Source of the DNA: Pararhodobacter sp. SW119
Lineage (GTDB): Bacteria > Pseudomonadota > Alphaproteobacteria > Rhodobacterales > Rhodobacteraceae
Reading direction: 5' to 3'
DNA: 64,000 nucleotides
Assembly: GCF_017811755.1 (NCBI RefSeq)
Contig: NZ_JADDJF010000004.1
Location: 62,001-126,000 of the forward strand
Below the pieces are notes generated by a model that worked only from the letters and a program-made list of their open reading frames with translations, made no database searches and was not told where the DNA came from. A program made the position numbers and the translations under genes. Each line of letters starts with the position of its first letter. Positions within the stretch are counted from its first letter, which is position 1. Shown piece by piece: positions 28,830-36,493 of the stretch.

Positions 28830-28848
28830 TTGCCTAAATTTCAGGCAA
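28830..28848. promoter_or_regulatory. Inverted repeat in the pbp-glnK divergent promoter region
   Basis: TTGCCT and AGGCAA form a perfect 6-bp inverted repeat around a 7-bp AT-rich spacer, about 145 bp upstream of the glnK start. An NtrC-type or other operator is plausible for a nitrogen-control gene, but the sequence does not match the NtrC consensus closely, and no clear sigma-54 -24/-12 element was found. Confidence 0.35.
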
Positions 28849-28993
28849 AGACCAAAATTTGTGCAAACAAGAGGTTGCAGTTGCGGAATCCGACCGCAGT
28901 TCGGCGACGCCAGACATTGCGGCGCCCCCGCCCCGGCTTCCATTCAGGACCATGCCGCCCGCGCGACGGGCTCAAGGAGCGAAGGGGGAAGAT

Positions 28994-29332
28994 GTGAAAT
29001 ACATCATCGCAGCGATCAAGCCGTTCAAGCTGGAGGAGGTCCGCGAGGCGCTGACCGCCATCGGCGTGCGCGGCCTGATGGTGACCGAGGTCAAGGGCTT
29101 CGGGTCGCAGTCCGGTCACACCGAGATCTACCGCGGCGCGGAATACGCCGTGAACTTCGTGCCCAAGGTCAAGCTGGAAATCGCGGTCAGCGACGGGCTG
29201 GCCGAGCAGGTGGTTGACACGATCCAGCGCACCGCCCGCACCAACAAGATCGGTGATGGCAAGGTCTTCGTGCTGGACCTGGAACAGGCGGTGCGGGTGC
29301 GCACCGGCGAACTCAATGACGACGCGCTCTAA
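28994..29332 (+). CDS. glnK: Nitrogen regulatory PII protein GlnK
   Basis: A 112-residue PII signal protein that senses ATP/ADP and 2-oxoglutarate and controls AmtB and nitrogen metabolism. KYIIAAIKPFKLEEVREAL is the N-terminal strand, and the T-loop GFGSQSGHTEIYRGAEYAVNF includes the uridylylated Tyr51. KIGDGKVFVLDLEQAVRVRTGE is the B/C-loop signature. It starts with GTG after a GAAGGGGGA ribosome-binding site. The amtB gene begins 16 bp downstream, the classic glnK-amtB pair. It faces the PBP gene with a shared 265-bp promoter region. Confidence 0.96.
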   Translation: MKYIIAAIKPFKLEEVREALTAIGVRGLMVTEVKGFGSQSGHTEIYRGAEYAVNFVPKVKLEIAVSDGLAEQVVDTIQRTARTNKIGDGKVFVLDLEQAVRVRTGELNDDAL

Positions 29333-29348
29333 ACAGGGGTTGACGCAG

Positions 29349-30716
29349 ATGAAACTCAGAAACGCTCTACTGATGGCGTCGGCGGCGGTCATGACCCCGC
29401 TGGTCGCCCACGCGCAGGAGGCCGCCGAGAATGGTGATCCCCTGGCCGAGATCGCCGCGATGCTGGCCTCGAACCAGGCCGAGACGGTCTTTGTGTTCAA
29501 CACGCTTCTCTTCGTGATCAGCGGCGTGCTGGTGTTCTGGATGGCGGCGGGCTTCGCGATGCTCGAGGCGGGCTTCGTGCGCTCCAAGAACGTCACGATG
29601 CAGCTGACCAAGAACATCGGCCTCTTCTCGATCGCCGCGTTCCTTTACTACCTGATCGGCTTCAACCTGATGTATCCCGGCGACGGCTGGATGATCGAGG
29701 GTTGGCTGGGGGCGTTCTCGCCCACCGTGCTGGAGGCCGTGGGCGTCACCGCCGATGCGGTCGAGGACATCACCTACGCCTCGGTCGGGTCGGACTTCTT
29801 CTTCCAGCTGATGTTCTGCGCCACCACCGCCTCGATCGTGTCGGGTGCGCTGGCCGAGCGGATCAAGCTCAACAGCTTCCTTGTCTTCGTGGTCGTGCTG
29901 ACGGCGCTGATCTATCCGATCCAGGCCAGCTGGACCTGGGGTGAGGGTTTCCTGGACGCGGCCGGGTTCCTTGATTTTGCCGGCTCCACCATCGTGCATT
30001 CGGTGGGTGGCTGGGCGGCGCTGATGGGCGCGATCATCCTGGGGCCGCGGATCGGCAAGTATGCCAAGGATGGAAAGGTCACGCCGATCCCGGGGTCGAA
30101 CCTGGCGCTGGCGACGCTGGGCACGTTCATCCTGTGGATGGGTTGGTTCGGCTTCAACGGCGGGTCGGAACTGGCGCTGGGCACGGCGGATGCCGCGGCC
30201 AATGTCAGCCGGGTGCTGGCCAACACCAACGCCGCCGCGGCGGCGGGTGCGCTGGCGGCGCTGATCCTGACGCAGGTCCTTTATAAAAAGGCGGACCTGA
30301 CCCTGATCCTGAACGGCGCGCTGGGCGGGCTGGTCGCGATCACCGCCGAGCCGCTGGCGCCGGGCCTGGGCATGGCGTCGGCGATCGGCGCGGTCGGCGG
30401 CGTGATCGTGGTGCTGGCGGTGCCGATGCTGGACCGGATGAAGATCGACGACGTGGTCGGCGCGGTGCCGGTGCACCTCTTCGCCGGGATCTGGGGAACC
30501 ATCGCGGTGGTGCTGACCAACGATGAGGCCAACATCTTCACCCAGCTTTACGGGATCGTGGTGATCGGCGCCTTCGTGATCGTCACCTCGACCGTGGTCT
30601 GGCTGGTCATCAAGGCGACGATGGGCCTGCGCGTCGATGCCGAGGCCGAGGTGATGGGCCTCGACAAGACCGAGTTGGGGATGGAAGCCTACCCCGACTT
30701 CGCGCCCGGCAGCTGA
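29349..30716 (+). CDS. amtB: Ammonium transporter AmtB
   Basis: A 455-residue trimeric ammonium channel/transporter. A signal peptide (KLRNALLMASAAVMTPLVAHAQ) precedes about eleven membrane helices. MEAGFVRSKNV-like sequence (AMLEAGFVRSKNVTMQLTKN), DFAGSTIVHSVGGWAALMGA with the first pore His, and VVGAVPVHLFAGIWGTIAV with the second are AMT signatures. It is co-transcribed with glnK, whose product would block the channel when nitrogen is replete. A GC-rich hairpin follows at 30745-30769. Confidence 0.95.
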   Translation: MKLRNALLMASAAVMTPLVAHAQEAAENGDPLAEIAAMLASNQAETVFVFNTLLFVISGVLVFWMAAGFAMLEAGFVRSKNVTMQLTKNIGLFSIAAFLYYLIGFNLMYPGDGWMIEGWLGAFSPTVLEAVGVTADAVEDITYASVGSDFFFQLMFCATTASIVSGALAERIKLNSFLVFVVVLTALIYPIQASWTWGEGFLDAAGFLDFAGSTIVHSVGGWAALMGAIILGPRIGKYAKDGKVTPIPGSNLALATLGTFILWMGWFGFNGGSELALGTADAAANVSRVLANTNAAAAAGALAALILTQVLYKKADLTLILNGALGGLVAITAEPLAPGLGMASAIGAVGGVIVVLAVPMLDRMKIDDVVGAVPVHLFAGIWGTIAVVLTNDEANIFTQLYGIVVIGAFVIVTSTVVWLVIKATMGLRVDAEAEVMGLDKTELGMEAYPDFAPGS

Positions 30717-30744
30717 TCCTTCCCTCCGGCTGCCAAGCGACGCG

Positions 30745-30769
30745 CGCCCCGGGCTTCGTGCCCGGGGCG
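30745..30769 (+). terminator. GC-rich hairpin after amtB
   Basis: CGCCCCGGGC and GCCCGGGGCG form a perfect 10-bp stem with a TTCGT loop, 29 bp after the amtB stop. No long U-tract follows, as is usual in this GC-rich genome, so termination may be only partly intrinsic. Confidence 0.65.
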
Positions 30770-31110
30770 TTCGCGTTCGGGGGGCCGTCGCGGGGGTCGA
30801 GGGCGGCGGCGGTGCGCTAGCTTGCGCAACTGGCCGCTCGCGCGCCAAAACTGTCGAACTTTTCAGGAAATCGGTCGATCCATGCAAATCAGCGACGGAA
30901 ATTGGCCAATTCGTGAAAAGAATCGACGATTTCGGGGTCGGGTATTTTCCGTTGTGCCTTGTGGCAGAAACCGGGTGTCGCCTACCATATGTTGTGGTTT
31001 GATCGACGAACCCGCGTCGCCCGTCGGTCCGCGCTCGCAGCGCGGGGCACGAAAAGGGCCGCCCGGCGCGGCGTGGCGCGGGCGTCAGCAGGGGGTGGCA
31101 GGGGGCCGTA
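30770..31110. other. Intergenic stretch, no gene supported
   Basis: About 340 bp between the amtB hairpin and the end of the LacI-type gene. Short open frames are present on the plus strand but have Arg/Gly/Pro-rich translations with no family resemblance and no good ribosome-binding site. The central part, about 30850-30990, is AT-richer than the flanks. No operator, RNA or repeat was recognised. Confidence 0.5.
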
Positions 31111-32136
31111 TCAGCGCTGGCGGATCGTGTCGCCGGGTTGCAGGGTCGGCGTCAGTTCGACCCGCAGGCCGCCGATCACGCCGTCCATCCCCTTGCCGGC
31201 GATGATCTGCGCCGCGCGTTCGCCGATCTCACGCCGGCAGGCGTCGATGGTGGCCAGACGTTTAGGCAACCCGTCCAGGAATTCCAGCCCGTTGAACCCG
31301 GCCAGGCCCAGCTTGCCGGGAACGTCCAGCCCCTGTTCCAGGCACCAGATCAGACCGCCGGCGCCGATCATGTCGTTGGAGTAGTAGAGGAAATCGAGGT
31401 CCGGGGCGCGTTTCAATATCGCCTCGGTCATCTCGCGCCCCTTGGCGAGCGCGGAGCCGCCCGAATAGAATTCGGTCTCGGCGAGTTCCAGCCCGTGTTC
31501 GGCCAGCCCTTCGGTCAGACCCTCCATGCGTTTGCGGGCGCGGTGGTCGTCGGGCATCTTGGTGCCCAGAAACCCGATCCGCCGGTATCCTGCCGCCGCG
31601 ATTGCTTCGGCCATCTGCCGCCCCGCCGCCCGGTGCGAGATGCCGACGACGGAATCGATCGCCGTGCCGTCGACGTCCATGATCTCGACCACCGGGATGC
31701 CGGCGCTTTCCAGCATCGCGTGCGAGGCCGGGCTGTGTTCCAGCCCTGCGAGGATCACGCCGGATGGGCGCCAGGACAGCATCTCGTAGAGCACGCTTTC
31801 CTCGCGCTCGGCGGAATAGTTGGTGACGCCGAAGACGGGTTGCAGCCCGGTATCCTCCAGCGCCGCGGAAATCCCGCCCAGCACCTCGGGGAAGACCATG
31901 TTCGACAGCGACGGCACGATCACCGCGACCAGGTTGACGCGCTGCGAGGCGAGGCCACCGGCGATCTTGTTGGGCACGTAGCCCAGCTCGCGCGCGGCGG
32001 CGAGCACCTTCTCGCGCGTCGGGGGCGAGACGTCGTCGCGGTTGCGCAGCACGCGGCTGACGGTCATTTCGGAAACGCCGCAAGCCTCCGATACATCGCG
32101 GAGCGTGAGGGGGCGGCGGATGTCGGGCTTGGTCAT
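31111..32136 (-). CDS. LacI-family transcriptional regulator
   Basis: A 341-residue regulator. The N-terminal helix-turn-helix TLRDVSEACGVSEMTVSRVLRNRDDVSPPTREKVLAAARELGYVPN contains the hinge that enters the operator minor groove. The periplasmic-binding-protein-like effector domain follows (VAVIVPSLSNMVFPEVLGGI ... GYRRIGFLGTKMPDDHRARKRMEG ... LAGFNGLEFLD ... RREIGERAAQIIAG). It resembles gluconate-type GntR regulators of the LacI family, but the ligand is unknown. It is third in line after an SDR and an AbrB-family permease on the same strand, 64 bp from the permease. Confidence 0.87.
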   Translation of the reverse strand: MTKPDIRRPLTLRDVSEACGVSEMTVSRVLRNRDDVSPPTREKVLAAARELGYVPNKIAGGLASQRVNLVAVIVPSLSNMVFPEVLGGISAALEDTGLQPVFGVTNYSAEREESVLYEMLSWRPSGVILAGLEHSPASHAMLESAGIPVVEIMDVDGTAIDSVVGISHRAAGRQMAEAIAAAGYRRIGFLGTKMPDDHRARKRMEGLTEGLAEHGLELAETEFYSGGSALAKGREMTEAILKRAPDLDFLYYSNDMIGAGGLIWCLEQGLDVPGKLGLAGFNGLEFLDGLPKRLATIDACRREIGERAAQIIAGKGMDGVIGGLRVELTPTLQPGDTIRQR

Positions 32137-32200
32137 CTGGGGTCCGATCTGGCCGGGCGCGGGGCCCATGTCTCGATTACTAGCGACTATGCCGGGGCTG

Positions 32201-33307
32201 TCAAAGCCCGTCTGAGCCATCCGGGCGCAGGCCGGGCACCCAGGGCAGCGCCAGCCGCGCCACGACCACCGCCAGAACGATGCGCACGAGGTGGTGGACG
32301 GTGACATAAACCGTGCTCATCTGCAGCGAGAGGGCCACCAGCGACATCTCGTTGATGCCGCCGGGCGCGAAGGCCAGGATCACCGCCGGAATGGGCTCGC
32401 CCACCGGGCCGGCGAAGAGCGCGCCCAACCCGGCGGCCAGCAGCAGGGCGGCGGCGACATAGACCGCGCTGAGCCGCAGCGCCAGCCACAGCAGGCCCCC
32501 CCGGAACCCGGCGAAGCGCGCGCCGAGCGAGGTGCCGACGACCCATTGCGTGACCACGATGGACCAGTCGGGGGGGCTGGCCTCGGTCAGCCCGGCGATA
32601 TGCGTTGCAGCGCTGAGCAGCAGCGGCCCGGCCAGAACGGCCGCCGGCATGCGCAGTCGCGACGCGCCCCACCAGCCGAAGACCGCGCAGCCGAGCAGTA
32701 CGCCGAGATCCCACAGCGACATCGACACGTCCGACCCCGGCCGGACCAGCCCCGACCCGCTGCCGACCGCCTGGTTGAAGGCCACGGCAAAGGCGATGGG
32801 GATCAGCACGATGCACAGGATCAGCCGCAGGAACTGCAGCACGATCAGCATGGGCATGTCGGCGCCGGCCTTCTCGCCCATGTCCAGCGCCTCGATGAAG
32901 CCGCCGGGCATGGCGGCGAAGAACGCGGTTTTCGGCGCGATCCGGCCCAGCCGCCGGTAGACCAGATAGCCGATCAGATGCGCCAGCGGAATGAAGACCG
33001 CCAGTGCGACCAGCGACAGCCACCAGCGCGCCGCCTGGCTGGCGAAATCGGGCGGGAAGGTGGCGCCGATGGCGATGCCGATGACCGGGATCAGCAGGTA
33101 GCGCCAGCCCTGCGGCACGGCGACCGGCTGGCCGAACAGCCGGAAGCCGCCCGAGGCCGCCACCGCGACGGTGACCAGCGATCCGATCAGCATGCCCAGC
33201 GGCAGGCCGGCAGCCAGCGCCAGCAGCCCGCCCGCCGCGCCCAGCGCGAAGGTGGCGGCGATGCCCTGCGGGGCCAGCCCGCCCGTCAGACGCTCCTGCA
33301 GCCTCAA
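32201..33307 (-). CDS. AbrB-family membrane protein (PF05145-like)
   Basis: A 368-residue protein of about ten membrane helices in two internal repeats. The repeated pattern (IGSLVTVAVAASGGFRL / PQGWRYLLIPVIGIAIGATFPPDF and later AAVLAGPLLLSAATHIAGL, IVVTQWVVGTSLGARFAG) and the AMPGGFIEALDMGEKAGADMPMLIVLQFLRLI motif are typical of the AbrB family, once misnamed ammonia monooxygenase. The function is unproven; E. coli AbrB affects aidB regulation. It begins with TTG at 33307, 7 bp after the SDR stop, so the two are one operon. Confidence 0.8.
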   Translation of the reverse strand: MRLQERLTGGLAPQGIAATFALGAAGGLLALAAGLPLGMLIGSLVTVAVAASGGFRLFGQPVAVPQGWRYLLIPVIGIAIGATFPPDFASQAARWWLSLVALAVFIPLAHLIGYLVYRRLGRIAPKTAFFAAMPGGFIEALDMGEKAGADMPMLIVLQFLRLILCIVLIPIAFAVAFNQAVGSGSGLVRPGSDVSMSLWDLGVLLGCAVFGWWGASRLRMPAAVLAGPLLLSAATHIAGLTEASPPDWSIVVTQWVVGTSLGARFAGFRGGLLWLALRLSAVYVAAALLLAAGLGALFAGPVGEPIPAVILAFAPGGINEMSLVALSLQMSTVYVTVHHLVRIVLAVVVARLALPWVPGLRPDGSDGL

Positions 33308-33314
33308 GCCCGCC

Positions 33315-34082
33315 TCACATCTGCCCGCCCGCGATCTCGATGCACTGGCCGTTGACGCTGTCTGATCCCGGCAGTGAGAGCCAGAGCGCGGCGGCGGCGA
33401 CCTCGTCGGGGCGGATCAGGCGCTTGTGGCGGTTGGTCCTGACCATCATCGCATGCGCCTGGTCGTGGCTGATGCCGGCGCGGGCGGCGATGCTTTCGGT
33501 GTTGCGGGTGACGATGTCGGTGTCGACATAGCCGGGGCAGAGCGCGTTGAAGGTCAGGCCCGAGCCCATGAAATCCTCGGAAAGGCCGCGCATCAGCCCG
33601 ATCATCCCGTGCTTCGACGCACTGTAGGCCGGCGCCCCCTTCAGCCCCTTCAGCCCGGCGATGGACGAAACGAACAGCACGCGCCCCCAGCCCGCGTCCT
33701 GCATGCCGGGCAGGCAGGCCTGCACGGTCAGCATCGCCCCGTCGAGGTTGATCGCCATCATCCGCCGCCAGAAGACCAGGTCCATCCGCCCGATCGACTT
33801 GCCCTCGGCGATGCCGGCGTTGGGCACGCAAATCGTCACCGGGCCGCGGGAGTCGATGGCGGCGGCGCAACCCTCAGTGACGTTCGCCTCTTCGGCCACG
33901 TCCATGACCAGCGGGTGCAGGCCCGGCGTGTCCGCCGCCGCAGCGTCCAGCACGTCGCCGCGCCGGCCGGTGATGGTGACCTGCGCGCCGCGCGCCGCCA
34001 GCCCCTGCGCGATCGCCAGCCCGATGCCGGTGCCGCCGCCGGTGATCAGCGCGTGCCGCCCGGCCAGTTCGCCCTCGCCCAT
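33315..34082 (-). CDS. SDR-family oxidoreductase
   Basis: A 255-residue classical short-chain dehydrogenase. ALITGGGTGIGLAIAQGLAARG is the TGxxxGIG cofactor loop, CVPNAGIAEG is the NAG motif, and VLFVSSIAGLKGLKGAPAYSASKHGMIGLM gives Ser, Tyr and Lys of the catalytic set. LCPGYVDTDIV follows. It looks like 3-hydroxybutyrate or 3-oxoacyl-ACP dehydrogenase relatives but substrate is not certain. The adjacent AbrB-like permease and LacI-type regulator suggest a small catabolic or transport unit. Confidence 0.83.
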   Translation of the reverse strand: MGEGELAGRHALITGGGTGIGLAIAQGLAARGAQVTITGRRGDVLDAAAADTPGLHPLVMDVAEEANVTEGCAAAIDSRGPVTICVPNAGIAEGKSIGRMDLVFWRRMMAINLDGAMLTVQACLPGMQDAGWGRVLFVSSIAGLKGLKGAPAYSASKHGMIGLMRGLSEDFMGSGLTFNALCPGYVDTDIVTRNTESIAARAGISHDQAHAMMVRTNRHKRLIRPDEVAAAALWLSLPGSDSVNGQCIEIAGGQM

Positions 34083-34168
34083 TTTCGTCCTCCGTCCCAG
34101 CGTTTGCGCCAGACTAGACCGGCGCGCGCGGCTTGCCCATACCCGCGCGGCTTGCGCCGGCGTGGCGG

Positions 34169-34969
34169 TCAGCCCGGCCGGCGGGGGTCGATCAATCCCG
34201 CCAGCAGGGCGCGGATCACGGCGTCGGTGCGGGTGCGTGCCCCAAGCTTCAGCCGCGCCCGCGCCACGTATTCCTGGGCCGAGCGTTCGGAAATGCGCAG
34301 CTCGTTGGCGATGCCGGCGATCCGCACCCCCTCGGCCAGGCGGGTCAGCACCTGACGCTCGCGGCTGGAGAGTTTCGCGGCGTCGGCATCATGCGGCGCC
34401 GACGGCCAGCGCAACGCCAGCAGCCCGGCAAAATAGAGCCCCGCCATCTGCAGGACCGGCAACTGTGCCCGGGCGAACTGCCCGAAGTCCGGTGCGGGGT
34501 CGTCGCCCCAGAAGGTCAGCATCGACATCCGCGGCGCGGCCGGCGCGGCCAGCGGGATGCTGAGCGCCTGGTGCTGGCCCAACTCCTCCAGCATGATGCG
34601 CGAGATCGGCGCGAAGACGGTCGGTCGTTCCAGCAGACGCCGATGATCGACATAAAGCGGCCCGGCGCTGAGCGAGAGGAACTTCAGCGTCGGGCGCAGG
34701 TGCCACAGCGTAGGCTCGCTCGCGCGGCGGACGTCCCCGCGATAGCCGCGCAGCCGCGCGTCCAGATCGCCGTCCCAGACGGTCCCGAAAGCCTGCGCGC
34801 CGGGATGCGGGGCGAAGGGGTTGGCGGCGCGCCGCGGCAGGTCGAGATGCAGCGCTGCGCGCGCAAGGCCTTGACGGGCGAGTGCTGCGTGAAACGCCTG
34901 CCACGCCGCCTCGGGCGTCGCCGCGCCGGCCACGGTGTCGGCAAGGGCATGCAGATCCAGCCCGTCCAT
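34169..34969 (-). CDS. LuxR-family transcriptional regulator
   Basis: A 266-residue regulator. The N-terminal 180 residues form a sensor domain with the GAF-like autoinducer-binding outline (WHLRPTLKFLSLS ... APISRIMLEELGQHQALSIPLAAPAAPRMSMLTFWGD). The C-terminal LSSRERQVLTRLAEGVRIAGIANELRISERSAQEYVARARLKLGARTRTDAVIRAL is the LuxR/GerE helix-turn-helix. No luxI-type synthase is in the window. It could be a solo LuxR regulator. It diverges from the VPLPA-CTERM gene with 177 bp between them, making that gene a candidate target. Confidence 0.83.
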   Translation of the reverse strand: MDGLDLHALADTVAGAATPEAAWQAFHAALARQGLARAALHLDLPRRAANPFAPHPGAQAFGTVWDGDLDARLRGYRGDVRRASEPTLWHLRPTLKFLSLSAGPLYVDHRRLLERPTVFAPISRIMLEELGQHQALSIPLAAPAAPRMSMLTFWGDDPAPDFGQFARAQLPVLQMAGLYFAGLLALRWPSAPHDADAAKLSSRERQVLTRLAEGVRIAGIANELRISERSAQEYVARARLKLGARTRTDAVIRALLAGLIDPRRPG

Positions 34970-35146
34970 AGCGCCCTTTCGCCCCCCCGGATGTCGTCAA
35001 AACTGACGACGTGATCGGGATAGAAAAACGCGTATCCTGATCCTCACGTTTGTTGCCTGCCGTGCTTTTGTCAATCCTGGGGCGTGTTTGGCCCCGAAAC
35101 GACCATGCGAATTAGGGCCGATCGCATGCCAGAGGAGGATTCGAGC

Positions 35147-36022
35147 ATGTATTTTCGCCAGATCTGCACCGGACTGACCGTTGCGCTGGGCCTGGCCGGG
35201 CAGCCGGGAAGCGCCGACACCATCACCGGGCCGACCAGCCGTGTGGTCGTCACCTCCAGCGAATGCCCGGGGCAGCTTTGCCGCGACGTGTTCGGAGATT
35301 CGGCCGAGATCCTGCTCTGGCCGGTGGGAAATCCGACCCGGTCGGGCGCGTTCCTGTCCTATGACGCGAGTTCCAGCGCCGCGGGCATCTTCGCCTCGGC
35401 GGTGGTGAGCAACCGGGCCCGGAACGGCACCGTCACCGTCTATGCCCGCGATGTCTTCACGCTGGGCACGCTGGACAAGACGAAACCCGAGACACTGGAG
35501 ACGACCGCGCTGCTGAATGTGTCCGGCACGGCGGGGGAGGGGCTGGGCGGCGATGGCAGCCGGTTCCGCCTCCGCAGCGGCATCAGCGGCGTGCGGCCGG
35601 TGGCCGAGGTCAGCCTCGGCTCGCTGGTCGGCACGTCGAGCATCGAGACCACGTCGGTGCAGCTTGGCGGGCTTCTGGACGGGGTGATCCAGCCGGGCGT
35701 TGCCAATCTGTCGCAGACCCCCGCGCAGGACATCACGGTGACGGTCGGCGTGCCGTTTCAGCTGAAGATCTTCATGGAGCTGTTCCATGTGCTGGACTGG
35801 TCGTCGCCGGCCAGTTTCGTGCAGTCGAGCTTCACCAATTCCGCCCGCGTCGGGTTCGACCTGCCCGAGGGGTATTTCATCACCTCGGCGCGCGGCTACA
35901 GCCAGGGGCTGCCGGTGGCGCCGCCGCCGGCCCCGACCGCCCCGATCCCGTTGCCGGCGGCGCTGCCGATGCTGGTGGCGGGGCTTGCGCTGCTGTTCGG
36001 GCTGCGCCGGCGGCGGGGCTGA
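35147..36022 (+). CDS. Secreted protein with VPLPA-CTERM sorting signal
   Basis: A 291-residue protein with an N-terminal signal peptide (YFRQICTGLTVALGLAGQPGSA) and a C-terminal PLPAALPMLVAGLALLFGLRRRRG. That tail has the PLPA motif, a hydrophobic helix and a basic end, as in the Rhodobacterales VPLPA-CTERM exosortase signal. The body is beta-rich with many small residues (TTSVQLGGLLDGVI, NSARVGFDLPEGYFI) and no recognised enzyme motif. It is expected to be cleaved and attached or released at the cell surface by an exosortase encoded elsewhere. The ATG at 35147 follows an AGAGGAGGA ribosome-binding site. Confidence 0.8.
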   Translation: MYFRQICTGLTVALGLAGQPGSADTITGPTSRVVVTSSECPGQLCRDVFGDSAEILLWPVGNPTRSGAFLSYDASSSAAGIFASAVVSNRARNGTVTVYARDVFTLGTLDKTKPETLETTALLNVSGTAGEGLGGDGSRFRLRSGISGVRPVAEVSLGSLVGTSSIETTSVQLGGLLDGVIQPGVANLSQTPAQDITVTVGVPFQLKIFMELFHVLDWSSPASFVQSSFTNSARVGFDLPEGYFITSARGYSQGLPVAPPPAPTAPIPLPAALPMLVAGLALLFGLRRRRG

Positions 36023-36094
36023 GGTGTCGCCCGCGGGCGCGGTGGCGTGATCGCCGGCAGGCGTGAGCCATATCTGAAAGCGCCCTCCTGATAC

Positions 36095-36123
36095 TTGACA
36101 TATCAATGATCAGATTCTAGACG
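36095..36123 (+). promoter_or_regulatory. Candidate promoter for the HTH/SulP unit
   Basis: A perfect -35 TTGACA at 36095-36100 is followed after 17 bp by TAGACG (poor -10), about 27 bp upstream of the HTH start. The surrounding 36085-36120 is locally AT-rich. The short mirror TATCAATGATCA between the boxes could be an operator for the HTH protein itself. Confidence 0.4.
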
Positions 36124-36149
36124 GCATCAACGCTGTCCGGAGCCCGATC

Positions 36150-36410
36150 ATGATCACCGCTGGCCAGATGCGCGCGGCGCGCGCCCTGCTGGGTATCGAC
36201 CAGAAGACACTGGCGGCGCTTTCGGGCGTCTCGGTCCCCACCATCCAGCGGATGGAGGCGAGCGAGGGCCGGGTGCGTGGCGTCGTCGAAAGCCTGACGC
36301 GGGTGGTCGAGGCGCTGGACCGCGCCGGGGTCGAGCTGATCGGCGAGGGCGCGGTCAGCCCCGCCGGCGGGCGCGGCGTGCGGCTGAAGGCGCCCGCGCT
36401 GCCGCCCTGA
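36150..36410 (+). CDS. Small XRE-like helix-turn-helix protein
   Basis: An 86-residue DNA-binding protein. TAGQMRAARALLGIDQKTLAALSGVSVPTIQRMEASEGRVRGVVESLTRVVEAL is a Cro/C1-type helix-turn-helix of the short stand-alone sort, with the AGVELI extension that ends many Rhodobacteraceae members. It sits 83 bp upstream of a SulP transporter on the same strand, and in this family such a small HTH protein often neighbours a SulP gene, so it may control it. Confidence 0.82.
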   Translation: MITAGQMRAARALLGIDQKTLAALSGVSVPTIQRMEASEGRVRGVVESLTRVVEALDRAGVELIGEGAVSPAGGRGVRLKAPALPP

Positions 36411-36493
36411 GCCCCCGTCCTTCCGTTTCGCGACGAGGATCGCCGACAAGATGCCGACGTTCCCGCCGCCTTTGCCCCTGAAGGTGCGGCCCC

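Noticed and set aside
30822-31205. Short plus-strand open frames between amtB and the LacI-type gene
   Set aside because: No good ribosome-binding site, low-complexity translations, and overlap with the end of the regulator gene.
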